This document shows positions 5,530 through 13,615 of a stretch of 16,531 nucleotides of DNA, piece after piece. The stretch spans positions 1-16,531 of the forward strand of contig CAYUVO010000057.1 of the NCBI GenBank assembly GCA_964448185.1, written 5' to 3'. Origin of the DNA: OFTM382 sp964448185 (GTDB lineage: Bacteria; Planctomycetota; Phycisphaerae; Phycisphaerales; UBA1924). A program made the position numbers and the translations under genes. How positions within the stretch are numbered: the stretch's first letter is position 1; each line of letters starts with the position of its first letter. The notes beneath the pieces are model-generated. The model was given only the letters and a program-made list of their open reading frames with translations, was not told the DNA's origin and ran no database searches.

Positions 5530-7569
5530 TTACCCAAGGAAGTCCAGCAGGTTCAGGCTGTTGACCAGAGTGGTCGTCTGGTACGCTGCCTGCAACTGCG
5601 TCTGGAGCAAGGTCAACCGAGTCGCTGCCTCCGCAAAGTCCACGTCCCGCAGCGTGCTGCGAAGCGTCAAATCCGTCACCCGGCGATCGTCCAGAAGCTC
5701 CTGCTCCTGATCCACCCGTCGGGCCAACCCGCCGACCAAACCGCGTGCCTCAGCAACACGATCCAGATCAACGTTGAGAGCAGTTGTCGCAATCCCGATG
5801 CCAAACGTGTCGTCTGTCAGCAATGCGTCGCGTAAATCAACTAAATGTGTGAACACGTTGTCCACACGAACCTTTGCACGGTCCTTGCCCAACAACGTCG
5901 AAGTCGTCGCATCGAACGTCCCTTCGAGCAAACCAAGCTGCTCAGCAGCGGGCGAGTTGTTCCGCTGGCTCACTACCAGCACACCCCCCACCGCCGAATC
6001 CTGTGTGAACGCAATCCCGTTGGGACCATCGCTGAGCCCAGCGCTAAAGTCCGTTGTGGGGCGCCCCAGAGCGGTAAGCTGGGCGTCCGCCTGTTGATTG
6101 ATCGTGTCGAGCAGCGACTGCACCGTGGCCAGATCCGCCGCGTTCAGGTCAATATTGAGCTCGGTTCCATCACCAAGGGTGATCCGAAAGTCCTCGCTCC
6201 GAACGGGATCAGCATCCTCGACCACCTCCACGCCCCGGCCATCATTGAACGACGACACCAGCGTCTGTGGCCCAAGCGTCCGAATCCCAAGCAGCGTCGC
6301 TGTGGAGTTGTTCCCGGGCACCTCTTCGATCGACAACGCCTGGGCAGCCCCGCCCGCAACCTCGTGAACCACCGCAAAGCCGGACTTGTCTTCGTTGATC
6401 TCGACCCGCACGCCGAGCCCCGTGGCCTCGATCGCATTGCGCAGATCTCCAAACGTCTCGACTCCGCTCAGATCGACCACGATCGAGCGGTCGTTCGCCG
6501 AGAGCCTGATCGAGCCCAGTGCTGTGCCGTTGATATTGGTGAGCCCGCTTCGATCGGTCAGCACCGGATCGAGCCCCAACGCCCCAGTGTTGGCCGCCGA
6601 GAACGCAACCGACCCGCCCAAACTATCTGCCGTGAGCCCGAGATCTGCGCCTGTGGTTCCCGCTCCGATGTCAACGATGGTCACCTGCGGATTGGACCCG
6701 CCGCCCGAGTCGAGATCAAACACCAGCCCATCGGTTCCGACGCTGACGCCATTGGGGCCGAGGATGGTCACTCCGAGAGTAGTTTCTTGCGCGATCAGCG
6801 CCGCTTCGATGCGATCCGCGACGTCCTGGATCGTGTCCGCCCCCGAGAGGTTGATCTGCACAGAGGCGTTGCCGTCATACGCCAGCTCAATGAGACCGCG
6901 CGAGATGCCCAGCCCACGAGCCCCGCGAAGATCATCGAGCCGGGTATCGCCGGTGAGATCAGGACTGATGGTCACGCTCTGTACGCGAGTCGAAGTAGAC
7001 CCAAGAACGTGCCGCCCGCCGAGCGTAACGGGCAGCGAACCCGTTCGACCAAGATCGGTTTCGAGTCCGGGTCCGTCGCCCAAGTAGCGATATCCGCCGC
7101 CAAAGGCTTCGACCGCATCCGATCCCGGTCGGCTGCCCGCGAAGACCGATCCGATCTCGCTGCGGGTGTTGGCAAACCCGAGCATGCTCTGCAGGATTGA
7201 ATCGATCACCGCCGCTTGCCCGGCGCGTTCTTCTGCGCTGGTCGCGATGTTGAGCTGACCGAGCGCCAGATCCCGCGCATCGAGCAACAGATTTGTGGTT
7301 TGCTCGAGCGCCGAGTCAAGAGTGTCGAGCGAACCGGCAGCCGCGGTGAGATTGCGTGCGAGCTGATCGGTGGATTCGAGCGAGAAATCAAGGCTCGAAA
7401 TCAAGGCCGCCGCCATCGAGTCCTGGCTGGGCCGCGTGATGCGGAGTCCCGTCGAGAGCTGTTGGCTGACCCTGAACAACTCGAGATTGGTCCGGTTGAT
7501 CGTTGAAAGCGCGGTCGTAGTCCGCAGCAGGTTGGGCACTCGGTTGACGCTTGAGGCAATAGAGCTCAT
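5530..7569 (-). CDS. flgL: Flagellar hook-associated protein FlgL (HAP3), enlarged
   Basis: Second hook-filament junction protein, lying between FlgK and the filament. The 679 residues start at ATG 7569 (GAGGAA, 5-base spacer). Flagellin-like ends frame it: VSQQLSTGLRITRPSQDS at 34-51, and LRSTLRDVDFAEAATRL to LNLLDFLG at 636-679. This is about twice the size of enterobacterial FlgL. The excess lies between ~200 and ~560, where I see three successive repeats of one module. Each has a strand-rich start followed by a 'DLS...T..D...I' helix and a closing 'LGL/LGI': about 217-315, 347-430 and 460-548. These resemble the flagellin hook IN motif. The gene follows flgK after 19 bases. A flagellin identity is less likely because of the position next to flgK and the terminal sequences. 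Confidence 0.9.
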   Translation of the reverse strand: MSSIASSVNRVPNLLRTTTALSTINRTNLELFRVSQQLSTGLRITRPSQDSMAAALISSLDFSLESTDQLARNLTAAAGSLDTLDSALEQTTNLLLDARDLALGQLNIATSAEERAGQAAVIDSILQSMLGFANTRSEIGSVFAGSRPGSDAVEAFGGGYRYLGDGPGLETDLGRTGSLPVTLGGRHVLGSTSTRVQSVTISPDLTGDTRLDDLRGARGLGISRGLIELAYDGNASVQINLSGADTIQDVADRIEAALIAQETTLGVTILGPNGVSVGTDGLVFDLDSGGGSNPQVTIVDIGAGTTGADLGLTADSLGGSVAFSAANTGALGLDPVLTDRSGLTNINGTALGSIRLSANDRSIVVDLSGVETFGDLRNAIEATGLGVRVEINEDKSGFAVVHEVAGGAAQALSIEEVPGNNSTATLLGIRTLGPQTLVSSFNDGRGVEVVEDADPVRSEDFRITLGDGTELNIDLNAADLATVQSLLDTINQQADAQLTALGRPTTDFSAGLSDGPNGIAFTQDSAVGGVLVVSQRNNSPAAEQLGLLEGTFDATTSTLLGKDRAKVRVDNVFTHLVDLRDALLTDDTFGIGIATTALNVDLDRVAEARGLVGGLARRVDQEQELLDDRRVTDLTLRSTLRDVDFAEAATRLTLLQTQLQAAYQTTTLVNSLNLLDFLG

Positions 7570-7588
7570 GTGATTTCCTCAGACTTCC

Positions 7589-9325
7589 TCATACAATCGA
7601 GAGCAGCGTGTCGAGCAGGTCGCTAGCGGTCTGGATCACACGCGCCGAGCCCTGATAGAGCCGTTGGTAGGTCAACAGGTTGATGGATTCTTCGTCGAGG
7701 TTTACGCCGCTGACCGCCGAGCGTTGGGCTTCGAGGTTCTCACGCACGATCGTCGCGCCCGCTGCACGGTCCGCAGCCGCCGCGGTATTGCCCGCGATAT
7801 CGCTGACGACGCTCTGCCATGCGCCTCTAAAGCCTTCGCCGCTGAGCGCCTCGATCGGCTGCTCTGCGAGCCCAGCAATCCCCAGCGCCGCCCCGTTCTC
7901 GATGAACACGCCGTCAAGAAACGACCCGCTGCCAAGCCGCGATGGGTCTTCGATCAGGTCGCTGCGCACCGCGATGTTCGCCGCCGATGAGCCCTCGAAA
8001 TAGCTGTTGACCCCGAGCGTCGCCAGCGCGTTCGAGCTGTCGTCGCCGAACGCAAACGAGAACACCGGGTCGGATTCAATGAGCAGCCGCCCGTCGGCTG
8101 CAAAGCTCGCGCTCAGCCCGTTGATCGCGTCGAGCGAGGCCCGGATGTCTTCCGCCGAGGTGTCGTCCGCGAACCCGGCAACACCCGCATCGGTCAGCCC
8201 GTCAAGGTCAACATCTACGCGCGTTGTCGAGACTTCGCCCGTCGCGGTGTTGGTCACCTGCACAAGGAACCCGCCGTTGCTCGCTCCGAACGGCAAGCCC
8301 GCCAGACTCGCGTTCGTCGGATCGTTGAGCGCGAGCATCCGGTCCCCCACCGCGATCGTCAGCGTCCCCGATGCGTCGGTGTACCCGCCCGTGTTCGAGG
8401 CGGTCGCCGAGATCTGGTTGACCTGAAAGATCAGCTCCGAAGCGATGCGGTCGAGGTCATCGATCGCACGATCGATCCCGTTTCTACGCGATGCCAGTAG
8501 CCCGCCGAGAATCCCCGCCTCAATATCAAGCAGGCTCCCGCCGTTGCTCACCGCAACATCCGCACGCTCGGTAGTGCCGTCAGATGTCAGCCGCAGCTCG
8601 ATGTTCCGAGCGGTTCCTCCGAGCACCAGCGGCGTCGAACCCACCAGCACGTCATACAACCCGTTGGATTGTTCGACCACCGAAACGTCTACCAGTGCTG
8701 CAAGTTCGCTGACCAGTTCGTCGCGCCGATCACGCAACGCATTGGCCTGCTGCGCACCGCCCTCAGCTGCGCCGACCTCACGATTGACCTGCGCGATCTG
8801 ATCGAGCAACTGGTTCGCGCGATCGACCGCGCCCGAGAGCTGGTTATCGACTTGTGTGCGGGTGTCGCTCAGGCTCCCCCGCAGTCTCTGGAACATGTCC
8901 GCGAGCTGCGCGCCCTGCTGGAGCACTACCGCTGACGATTCACTCAGGTTCGCCCGCTCGCTCCACAAGTTGAAAAATCCCGAGAGCTTGCTCGAAAGAT
9001 CCGTGCCCGTGAGTTCGTTGAGCGAACCCTCGACCTGATTGAGGATCGCGGATTCCTGTAACGCCGCCGCTTCTGTGTTGAGCCCGTTCCAATAGCGTGC
9101 AAGCAGCGCCTGATCGACCTGCCGCTCGATGTCCGAAACACCCACGCCGCTACCGATCGAGCCGACGCCCGAGGTGTTCGAGCCTCGCACGGGACGCAAG
9201 TGCGCAATCTGCCGCGAGTACCCGGGCGACGCCGCATTAGCGATATTGTTCGAGGCGACCTGGATCCCTGCAGAAGCAGCGTCAAGGCCCGAACGACCGA
9301 TCAACATGGCAGAAGTAAGCGACAC
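7589..9325 (-). CDS. flgK: Flagellar hook-associated protein FlgK (HAP1)
   Basis: First hook-filament junction protein, exported through the flagellar channel with FlgN as chaperone. The 578 residues start at GTG 9325, preceded by AAGGAG with a 5-base spacer. The N-terminus has the rod/hook-family signature (residues 1-38: LDAASAGIQVASNNIANAAS then PGYSRQ). A long helical stretch covers about 130-220, a variable domain about 240-480, and the C-terminus carries GVNLDEESINLLTYQRLYQ and ends LLDTLLSIV, typical of FlgK. Size is close to the usual ~550. It is co-transcribed with flgN upstream (46-base gap) and flgL downstream (19-base gap). Confidence 0.95.
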   Translation of the reverse strand: MSLTSAMLIGRSGLDAASAGIQVASNNIANAASPGYSRQIAHLRPVRGSNTSGVGSIGSGVGVSDIERQVDQALLARYWNGLNTEAAALQESAILNQVEGSLNELTGTDLSSKLSGFFNLWSERANLSESSAVVLQQGAQLADMFQRLRGSLSDTRTQVDNQLSGAVDRANQLLDQIAQVNREVGAAEGGAQQANALRDRRDELVSELAALVDVSVVEQSNGLYDVLVGSTPLVLGGTARNIELRLTSDGTTERADVAVSNGGSLLDIEAGILGGLLASRRNGIDRAIDDLDRIASELIFQVNQISATASNTGGYTDASGTLTIAVGDRMLALNDPTNASLAGLPFGASNGGFLVQVTNTATGEVSTTRVDVDLDGLTDAGVAGFADDTSAEDIRASLDAINGLSASFAADGRLLIESDPVFSFAFGDDSSNALATLGVNSYFEGSSAANIAVRSDLIEDPSRLGSGSFLDGVFIENGAALGIAGLAEQPIEALSGEGFRGAWQSVVSDIAGNTAAAADRAAGATIVRENLEAQRSAVSGVNLDEESINLLTYQRLYQGSARVIQTASDLLDTLLSIV

Positions 9326-9354
9326 GTGGACTCCTTGCTTGCTTTCGTGAGCTC

Positions 9355-9376
9355 GTTAGTTAGCTTGTGAACTAAC
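9355..9376. repeat. Inverted repeat across the flgN stop codon
   Basis: GTTAGTT and AACTAAC form a perfect 7-bp AT-rich stem around an 8-base loop, overlapping the flgN stop (9374-9372) in the gap before flgK. There is no T-tract. It could affect translational coupling or RNA stability, or be chance. Confidence 0.45.
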
Positions 9377-9923
9377 TTGTTACATCGAGGCCGCTGACGA
9401 TCACAGCGCCCGCCTCGACCTTGCCATGCGTCGAGTACACGCCCGCGTGGCTCAGCGTGCGATGGATCTGCTGGATCAACCCCTGCATGTGCTGCGCGAG
9501 CGACGAGCTGGCGAGCGCCAGCCGCGTCTGTTCACGCCGGAGCGCAACGACCACTTCTTTGAGCGAGCGTCCGAGTTCTTCGCTGCGCTGCGTATCGCAC
9601 TCGCCGAGCGTGCTGAGCACTTCGCGGAGCGACACGCCCGACCGGAACGCCATCAACAGCGACGACTGCTCCCGGTTCAACGACTCGATCCGAACATTGA
9701 TTTCCGCCTGCCTGCTCGCGCACTGCGACATCCGAACCCGGTCCGCCTGGCTGAGCGCCTCGCGGTGCTCGCGGGTAACTGCGAGCAACTGTTCATGGGC
9801 ATCGAGCATGCCGCCGAGGAGCGTTTCGAGTGCTTCCGCAAGCGTGTGCGGGTCGAGCCGATTGCTCGCCTCAGCCCGCTTTGAGGCTGTATTTTTCGGT
9901 GTAAGTGCAAACGAAGGGGTCAT
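9372..9923 (-). CDS. flgN: FlgN-family flagellar export chaperone
   Basis: Cytoplasmic chaperone for FlgK and FlgL before export. The 183 residues start at ATG 9923 (AGGAGA upstream) and overlap the preceding gene by four bases (ATGA), implying translational coupling. The protein is almost wholly helical. Residues 28-145 are a continuous amphipathic, coiled-coil-like stretch (ALETLLGGMLDAHEQLLAV, RMSQCASRQAEINVRIESLN, LGRSLKEVVVALRREQTRL), as in FlgN, whose sequence is poorly conserved. A Gly/Val-rich tail follows and the first ~25 residues are probably disordered. Identification rests mainly on length, helicity and position directly before flgK. Confidence 0.82.
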   Translation of the reverse strand: MTPSFALTPKNTASKRAEASNRLDPHTLAEALETLLGGMLDAHEQLLAVTREHREALSQADRVRMSQCASRQAEINVRIESLNREQSSLLMAFRSGVSLREVLSTLGECDTQRSEELGRSLKEVVVALRREQTRLALASSSLAQHMQGLIQQIHRTLSHAGVYSTHGKVEAGAVIVSGLDVTS

Positions 9924-10351
9924 ACCGAGGTCTCCTGTACCTGCACATCGGTGAACGGCGCCGAGCGTTCACGCAGTTGCTGTGCCAATCGATCTACCAG
10001 CCCGAAGTTCTTGCTCTTGACGATCTCTTTAGCTGTGTGCGCATCGGCAATGCCCCGGAACGACTCCTCGCCCTTGCCAGGACCAAACGGCGGAGCGATG
10101 TTCAACGATTCACGCAGCTGCTTGAGAATCGGTTCCACCAGCGTCGTTGCAACAAGCCGCTCGGCTGCATCACGCGAAGCATCAACCTTCGAGTTCACAT
10201 CCTGCGGCGACCGATCCGAAATCGCAAGCACCTCGGCGAATGACCGCTGCCGAGCCCCGAGCGATGAGTCGCCGAGCGTTGCCCCCGTTCGCGCCGCATC
10301 AAACGCAAGCGTGCTCGGCAAGGTCGCGGTACTCAAGAGACTCTCAGGCAT
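9920..10351 (-). CDS. flgJ: FlgJ-like rod-binding protein, without muramidase domain
   Basis: Rod-assembly factor corresponding to the N-terminal half of enterobacterial FlgJ. The 143 residues start at ATG 10351 (AGAGGA with a 7-base spacer); an adjacent GTG at 10354 is too close to that site. After a low-complexity N-terminus, residues ~62-135 match the rod-binding domain: AERLVATTLVEPILKQLRE, PPFGPGKGEESFRGIADAH and NFGLVDRLAQQL. The peptidoglycan-hydrolase domain of E. coli FlgJ is absent, as in many non-enterobacterial lineages, so a separate enzyme must open the cell wall. It starts 24 bases after flgI and overlaps flgN by four bases. Confidence 0.85.
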   Translation of the reverse strand: MPESLLSTATLPSTLAFDAARTGATLGDSSLGARQRSFAEVLAISDRSPQDVNSKVDASRDAAERLVATTLVEPILKQLRESLNIAPPFGPGKGEESFRGIADAHTAKEIVKSKNFGLVDRLAQQLRERSAPFTDVQVQETSV

Positions 10352-10375
10352 CACAGCATCCTCTTATGAAAACCA

Positions 10376-11518
10376 TCAATCAATAATCAACTCGGCGTGC
10401 AGCTTGCCCATCTTCTTGAGCATCTGGAGCACCTCGATCTGCTGCGCCACCGGCACATCGAGCCTGCGAAAGCTCGCCTGCAAATCTTCGAGCCGCGCAC
10501 TGTCACGAGCCGAAGCATCCGTAGATAAAGGCGTCCAGCGATTCGTCTGCACCAACGGGTTCAGGTCCGAAGCCACCGGCGCAGGCGTGGTCGTCGAGAT
10601 CGTCAAGCCGTTGACCGTGATCGCAACCGGGCTAATCCGCACTTCGCCCGCGACCGCGATCGCTCCAGTCGCGCTGTTGACAATCACCCTCGCGGGCACG
10701 TCGAGCTGCGAAGGGTCGATGGGCGTCTTCATGACTTCTGCGATAAACGCAGCGGGTTCGCGACGATCAGGTTCAGGAATGAACACCCGCACCGTGCGAT
10801 CATCGAGCGCCACCGCGTACCGCTCGACCCACGCCGAAGCGGGCTCCGAACCATTGGGTGCCACCGGCACGCTCAAGCTCGTCAGCGACGCGAACTGCCC
10901 GTTGATCGACGCCGCGATCTGGCTCACCGCCGGGAACCCGCGATACCAGGGCTCGACCACCAGATCGAACGTGCCCGATTGGCCCGTGTCGCTGCGGATA
11001 TCCCGCGTAATCTTAGCGCCTTCTCGCACCACTCCAATCGTCAGCCGCGCGGGGTTCTGTGAGATTACCTCGCCAAACGCGGTCGCAAACACCGGATCGC
11101 CCGGATAAGGGCCGCGGAGCACGCAGATCTCGAGCTTGCCGCCCGCGATCGACGACGCGCTGCCCAACGTCGAAATACTCAGGTCTAATGCGTCGTTGGT
11201 AATCGCTCCGCCGCGTGGCACCCGGCACGTCACACTCACCAGCGCAATCGACTTCGTGCTTGAGACATCCTCAAGGCTCGGCATCGTATTGCCAAGCTTG
11301 GAAAGCATCGCCACCAAAGGCTGCGCAACCATCAGCTCCTTGCCGTCGTCGCCCGTGCCGCCCAAACCCGTGACTAAGCCGAGCCCTTGGAGGACATATT
11401 CCGAATCGCTCGCAAGGCGTGCGATTTCTTTGACGCTTGAAACCTGTGCGCTCGCCTCCGCTCCCAGCAAGAGAACCACCAGCAAGCTCATCAAGATGGT
11501 CAGTGTTCGATGGTTCAT
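10376..11518 (-). CDS. flgI: Flagellar P-ring protein FlgI
   Basis: Forms the P-ring bushing in the peptidoglycan layer around the rod after periplasmic export. The 380 residues are close to the usual ~365-370. A Sec signal peptide is evident (residues 1-25: charged start, hydrophobic LMSLLVVLLLG, cleavage after ASA). The mature part contains the family hallmarks EYVLQGLGLVTGLGGTGDDG, LVSVTCRVPRGG, VLRGPYPGD, FPAVSQIAASINGQF and the C-terminal LQMLKKMGKLHAELIID. The start ATG at 11518 follows GGAGA. A near-consensus sigma-54 site lies about 50 bases upstream, suggesting that flgI heads its own transcript with flgJ-flgN-flgK-flgL. Confidence 0.96.
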   Translation of the reverse strand: MNHRTLTILMSLLVVLLLGAEASAQVSSVKEIARLASDSEYVLQGLGLVTGLGGTGDDGKELMVAQPLVAMLSKLGNTMPSLEDVSSTKSIALVSVTCRVPRGGAITNDALDLSISTLGSASSIAGGKLEICVLRGPYPGDPVFATAFGEVISQNPARLTIGVVREGAKITRDIRSDTGQSGTFDLVVEPWYRGFPAVSQIAASINGQFASLTSLSVPVAPNGSEPASAWVERYAVALDDRTVRVFIPEPDRREPAAFIAEVMKTPIDPSQLDVPARVIVNSATGAIAVAGEVRISPVAITVNGLTISTTTPAPVASDLNPLVQTNRWTPLSTDASARDSARLEDLQASFRRLDVPVAQQIEVLQMLKKMGKLHAELIID

Positions 11519-11569
11519 CGGGTCTCCAGGCCGCCGCCGCTTTCACGCAACGGTGCCAGCCCGAAACCT

Positions 11570-11586
11570 CGCAAGCCGTGTGCCAA
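11570..11586 (-). promoter_or_regulatory. Sigma-54 (-24/-12) promoter for flgI
   Basis: The minus strand reads TTGGCACACGGCTTGCG. The sigma-54 consensus is YTGGCACG-N4-TTGCW; only the G after CAC and the final W differ, and GG-N10-GC spacing is exact. Transcription would start near 11559, 41 bases before the flgI ATG. It is the best of four such sites in the window. A sigma-54 activator and RpoN must be encoded elsewhere. Confidence 0.72.
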
Positions 11587-11714
11587 CCGGGAGAAACCCG
11601 TTGAACGAGCAGGGCTGGTATCGAACCAGTTGATCAGAGCCGCGGGCGTGAGCACGCGGAAGGGCTCGCAAGAACGACGTTGCACTCCCGGGCTTTCCGC
11701 CCGAGGCTCGATCT

Positions 11715-11738
11715 GCCCATTGCCTATTCCCCATTGCC
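11715..11738. repeat. Heptamer repeat CCCATTG/CCTATTC
   Basis: CCCATTG-CCTATTC-CCCATTG-CCC, three 7-bp units in exact register. Related GGGGAAT-type runs occur at 15351-15389 and 16236-16250, all intergenic. It resembles the short tandemly repeated heptamers described in cyanobacteria. Function unknown. Confidence 0.5.
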
Positions 11739-11764
11739 CTCTGTGGCGAACTCTCGTTCATCTC

Positions 11765-12457
11765 TCAGAAGTTGAAGATCGCCTCAAGCACCTTGGGGAT
11801 CACACCCTTGGTCCCCGACTTCGCCACCTCGCCCTCGGTACGTTGGAACACGTTGAGGTCCGCGATGTTGTACGACGCAACGGTGTTATCCACACTCACG
11901 TCCTCTTGGCGGCACATCCCACTCAACACAATCGTCTGCAGCTCGCCTTGATTATTCGAGATCGTCTTCCGCGCTTCGAGCACGAGTGTCCCGTTGGGCT
12001 TGACGTCGATCACATGAGCAGCAACCCGAGCCGTAAACCGATCACGTCGCTCAAACTCACCCTCGTTGGTGGTTTCATGCTTGCCATTGGCACCAACCCG
12101 CAATGGCAGCCGCGTCGAATCCCCGTTCTGCAGCTGCGTTTCAAGCAGATGCCGAAGCGAAGGGAACTGCGTCAACGCCCCATCGAGCCTGAACTCCTTC
12201 TCCGTTTCGAGCGTCTGAGTGCTCCTCGATCGGCTCGTCTCATCAATAATAATCGTGATGATGTCGTGGATCGCATACTCGCGTGGCTCGGGCACCCCCA
12301 CATACAACATGCTCAGCCGACGCAGATCCGCATCAGGATCGGGCACGCCCAAAGCCGTCACCGGCCCCGCACGCTCCTGATTGAACAAGCTCTGCCCCTG
12401 AGCCAAGCCCGAAGCCAACGCCAACACCGCCACGACCATCTGCGTTCTCATCTTCAT
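11765..12457 (-). CDS. flgH: Flagellar L-ring protein FlgH
   Basis: Forms the L-ring bushing in the outer membrane. The 230 residues match the family length (~230). Conserved stretches include IHDIITIIIDETSRSRS, RDRFTARVAAHVIDVKPNG, LVLEARKTISNN, and the C-terminal motif IADLNVFQRTEGEV. It has a short signal peptide (MKMRTQMVVAVLALASGLAQG) but no cysteine in the first ~40 residues, so the lipobox that anchors FlgH in enterobacteria is missing; the only Cys is internal (GMCRQED). The ATG overlaps the flgA stop by four bases, so the two are translationally coupled and no upstream start is likely. A 246-base gap separates it from flgI. Confidence 0.94.
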   Translation of the reverse strand: MKMRTQMVVAVLALASGLAQGQSLFNQERAGPVTALGVPDPDADLRRLSMLYVGVPEPREYAIHDIITIIIDETSRSRSTQTLETEKEFRLDGALTQFPSLRHLLETQLQNGDSTRLPLRVGANGKHETTNEGEFERRDRFTARVAAHVIDVKPNGTLVLEARKTISNNQGELQTIVLSGMCRQEDVSVDNTVASYNIADLNVFQRTEGEVAKSGTKGVIPKVLEAIFNF

Positions 12458-13599
12458 CTGCGTGTCTCCAACGGGTACGAACGAGTCGGTGGAACAATCT
12501 GCATAAACCGATCAGCACCGGGCGTGCTGGCGCCAGCAATAGCGGACAGCATCGGCGCAACGCTCGAACCCGTCGTCGTCACCGCCCGCCCCCGACCCTG
12601 AATCCGCGCCTGGAGCGTTCGCTTCCGGTCGTCCTTGAACTCAAACTCGATGATGTCCCCCATCGCTCCCGCCCCGCGCGCCCGGCATTCAACCGTCACC
12701 ACCACCGAACCCGCTACCACATCCACATTCACAAGATCGCCCCGCCGAACGATCACCGCGTGCTCGACCCGCGAAGCCTCGACGCGCATTCCCGGCTGCA
12801 TCGGGCCGCGAGCGACACGACCAATCGTCTCGGCTGCACTCAGCGTCGCCACGTCCGGCGCAAGCCACTGCTCGTCGCTGCTCAGGTCCGCTGCAACAAT
12901 CGTCTGCCCTCGACGTATCGGTTTCGCGACTACCGCCACCGTCGTTCGTCGCTCGACACCCACGCGAAGAGTCCCCGAAACAATCAGCCGATCGCCCTCG
13001 AACACCTTGACCCCAAACGGAATCCTCGCACCCGAACCCATCGGTTTGACGTCCACCACCCGGCCTGCGCCCAGCGTGTCAAGCAAGGCTTGATCGCGGT
13101 CCGAAAAGCTCAGCCGAAGATCGCTCGCCTCGGCGTTGAGCATCGAAGCAATCCGCCTCGCAAGATGCCCGCGAACATTCCCGAGCCCCACCAATGCGCT
13201 CGCATCGGGCATCGCCTCGGGAGTGTGGTTCTGCGTTGCAACAATGATTGGTTCATCGGCATGGATCGTTCGCCTGCGAATATCACAAGGACCGCCACGC
13301 ACCAGCACCATCGCGCCGCGCTCGCCCAGCGCATCGACCAATGCCGCGCGCACAACGCTCACTTCAAGCCGATGCCAGCCGTTCTCGCCCGCCTCTGGCA
13401 GTTCGAGCACCGTGTCTTTGATGCCTGCGAGCAACGGGCCGTCGAGCACCGCCACCTTTGAGAGCACGAGCGATTCGTCCTCGCCAAGGCGTACCACCGA
13501 TCGCATGCTCACCGTGTCCTGGCCCCATGCGATGGGTGCTACCAAACCGCACACGACCTGCGCCGCGATCACGAGCCACATGTTCATTGCAAACCCCAT
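12454..13599 (-). CDS. flgA: FlgA, P-ring assembly chaperone with SAF domain
   Basis: Periplasmic chaperone that helps FlgI assemble into the P-ring. From ATG at 13599 the protein is 381 residues, much longer than E. coli FlgA (~219). A signal peptide is visible (hydrophobic MWLVIAAQVVCGLVAPIAWG). The N-terminal half is variable, with repeated 'RLSFSDRDQALLDTL'-type segments. The C-terminal ~150 residues form the SAF/FlgA core: VAVVAKPIRRGQTIVAADLS, ETIGRVARGPMQPGMRVEAS, VRRGDLVNVDVVAGSVVVTV. Start choice: the ATG at 13608 has AGG abutting it, whereas 13599 has AGGA at 8-base spacing. It begins 16 bases after the flgG stop and overlaps flgH by four bases. Confidence 0.9.
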   Translation of the reverse strand: MGFAMNMWLVIAAQVVCGLVAPIAWGQDTVSMRSVVRLGEDESLVLSKVAVLDGPLLAGIKDTVLELPEAGENGWHRLEVSVVRAALVDALGERGAMVLVRGGPCDIRRRTIHADEPIIVATQNHTPEAMPDASALVGLGNVRGHLARRIASMLNAEASDLRLSFSDRDQALLDTLGAGRVVDVKPMGSGARIPFGVKVFEGDRLIVSGTLRVGVERRTTVAVVAKPIRRGQTIVAADLSSDEQWLAPDVATLSAAETIGRVARGPMQPGMRVEASRVEHAVIVRRGDLVNVDVVAGSVVVTVECRARGAGAMGDIIEFEFKDDRKRTLQARIQGRGRAVTTTGSSVAPMLSAIAGASTPGADRFMQIVPPTRSYPLETRR

Positions 13600-13615
13600 G
13601 GTGCTCATCCTGTGT

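Larger units (their letters stand above)
11519..11764 (-). other. 246-bp flgH-flgI intergenic region
   Basis: No convincing gene is seen. A 72-codon frame exists but has no signal or family similarity. The region holds a heptamer repeat, a GC hairpin (CTCGGGC-GGAAA-GCCCGGG on the minus strand, 11687-11705, no T-tract), and the sigma-54 site of flgI. The hairpin could terminate or attenuate flgH transcripts. Confidence 0.5.

Noticed and set aside
5845..7200. 451-codon plus-strand frame opposite flgL
   Set aside because: Shadow of flgL with no ribosome-binding site or motif.
11543..11761. 72-codon minus-strand frame between flgH and flgI
   Set aside because: Its sequence is made of the heptamer repeat, a GC hairpin and promoter DNA; no protein-like pattern.
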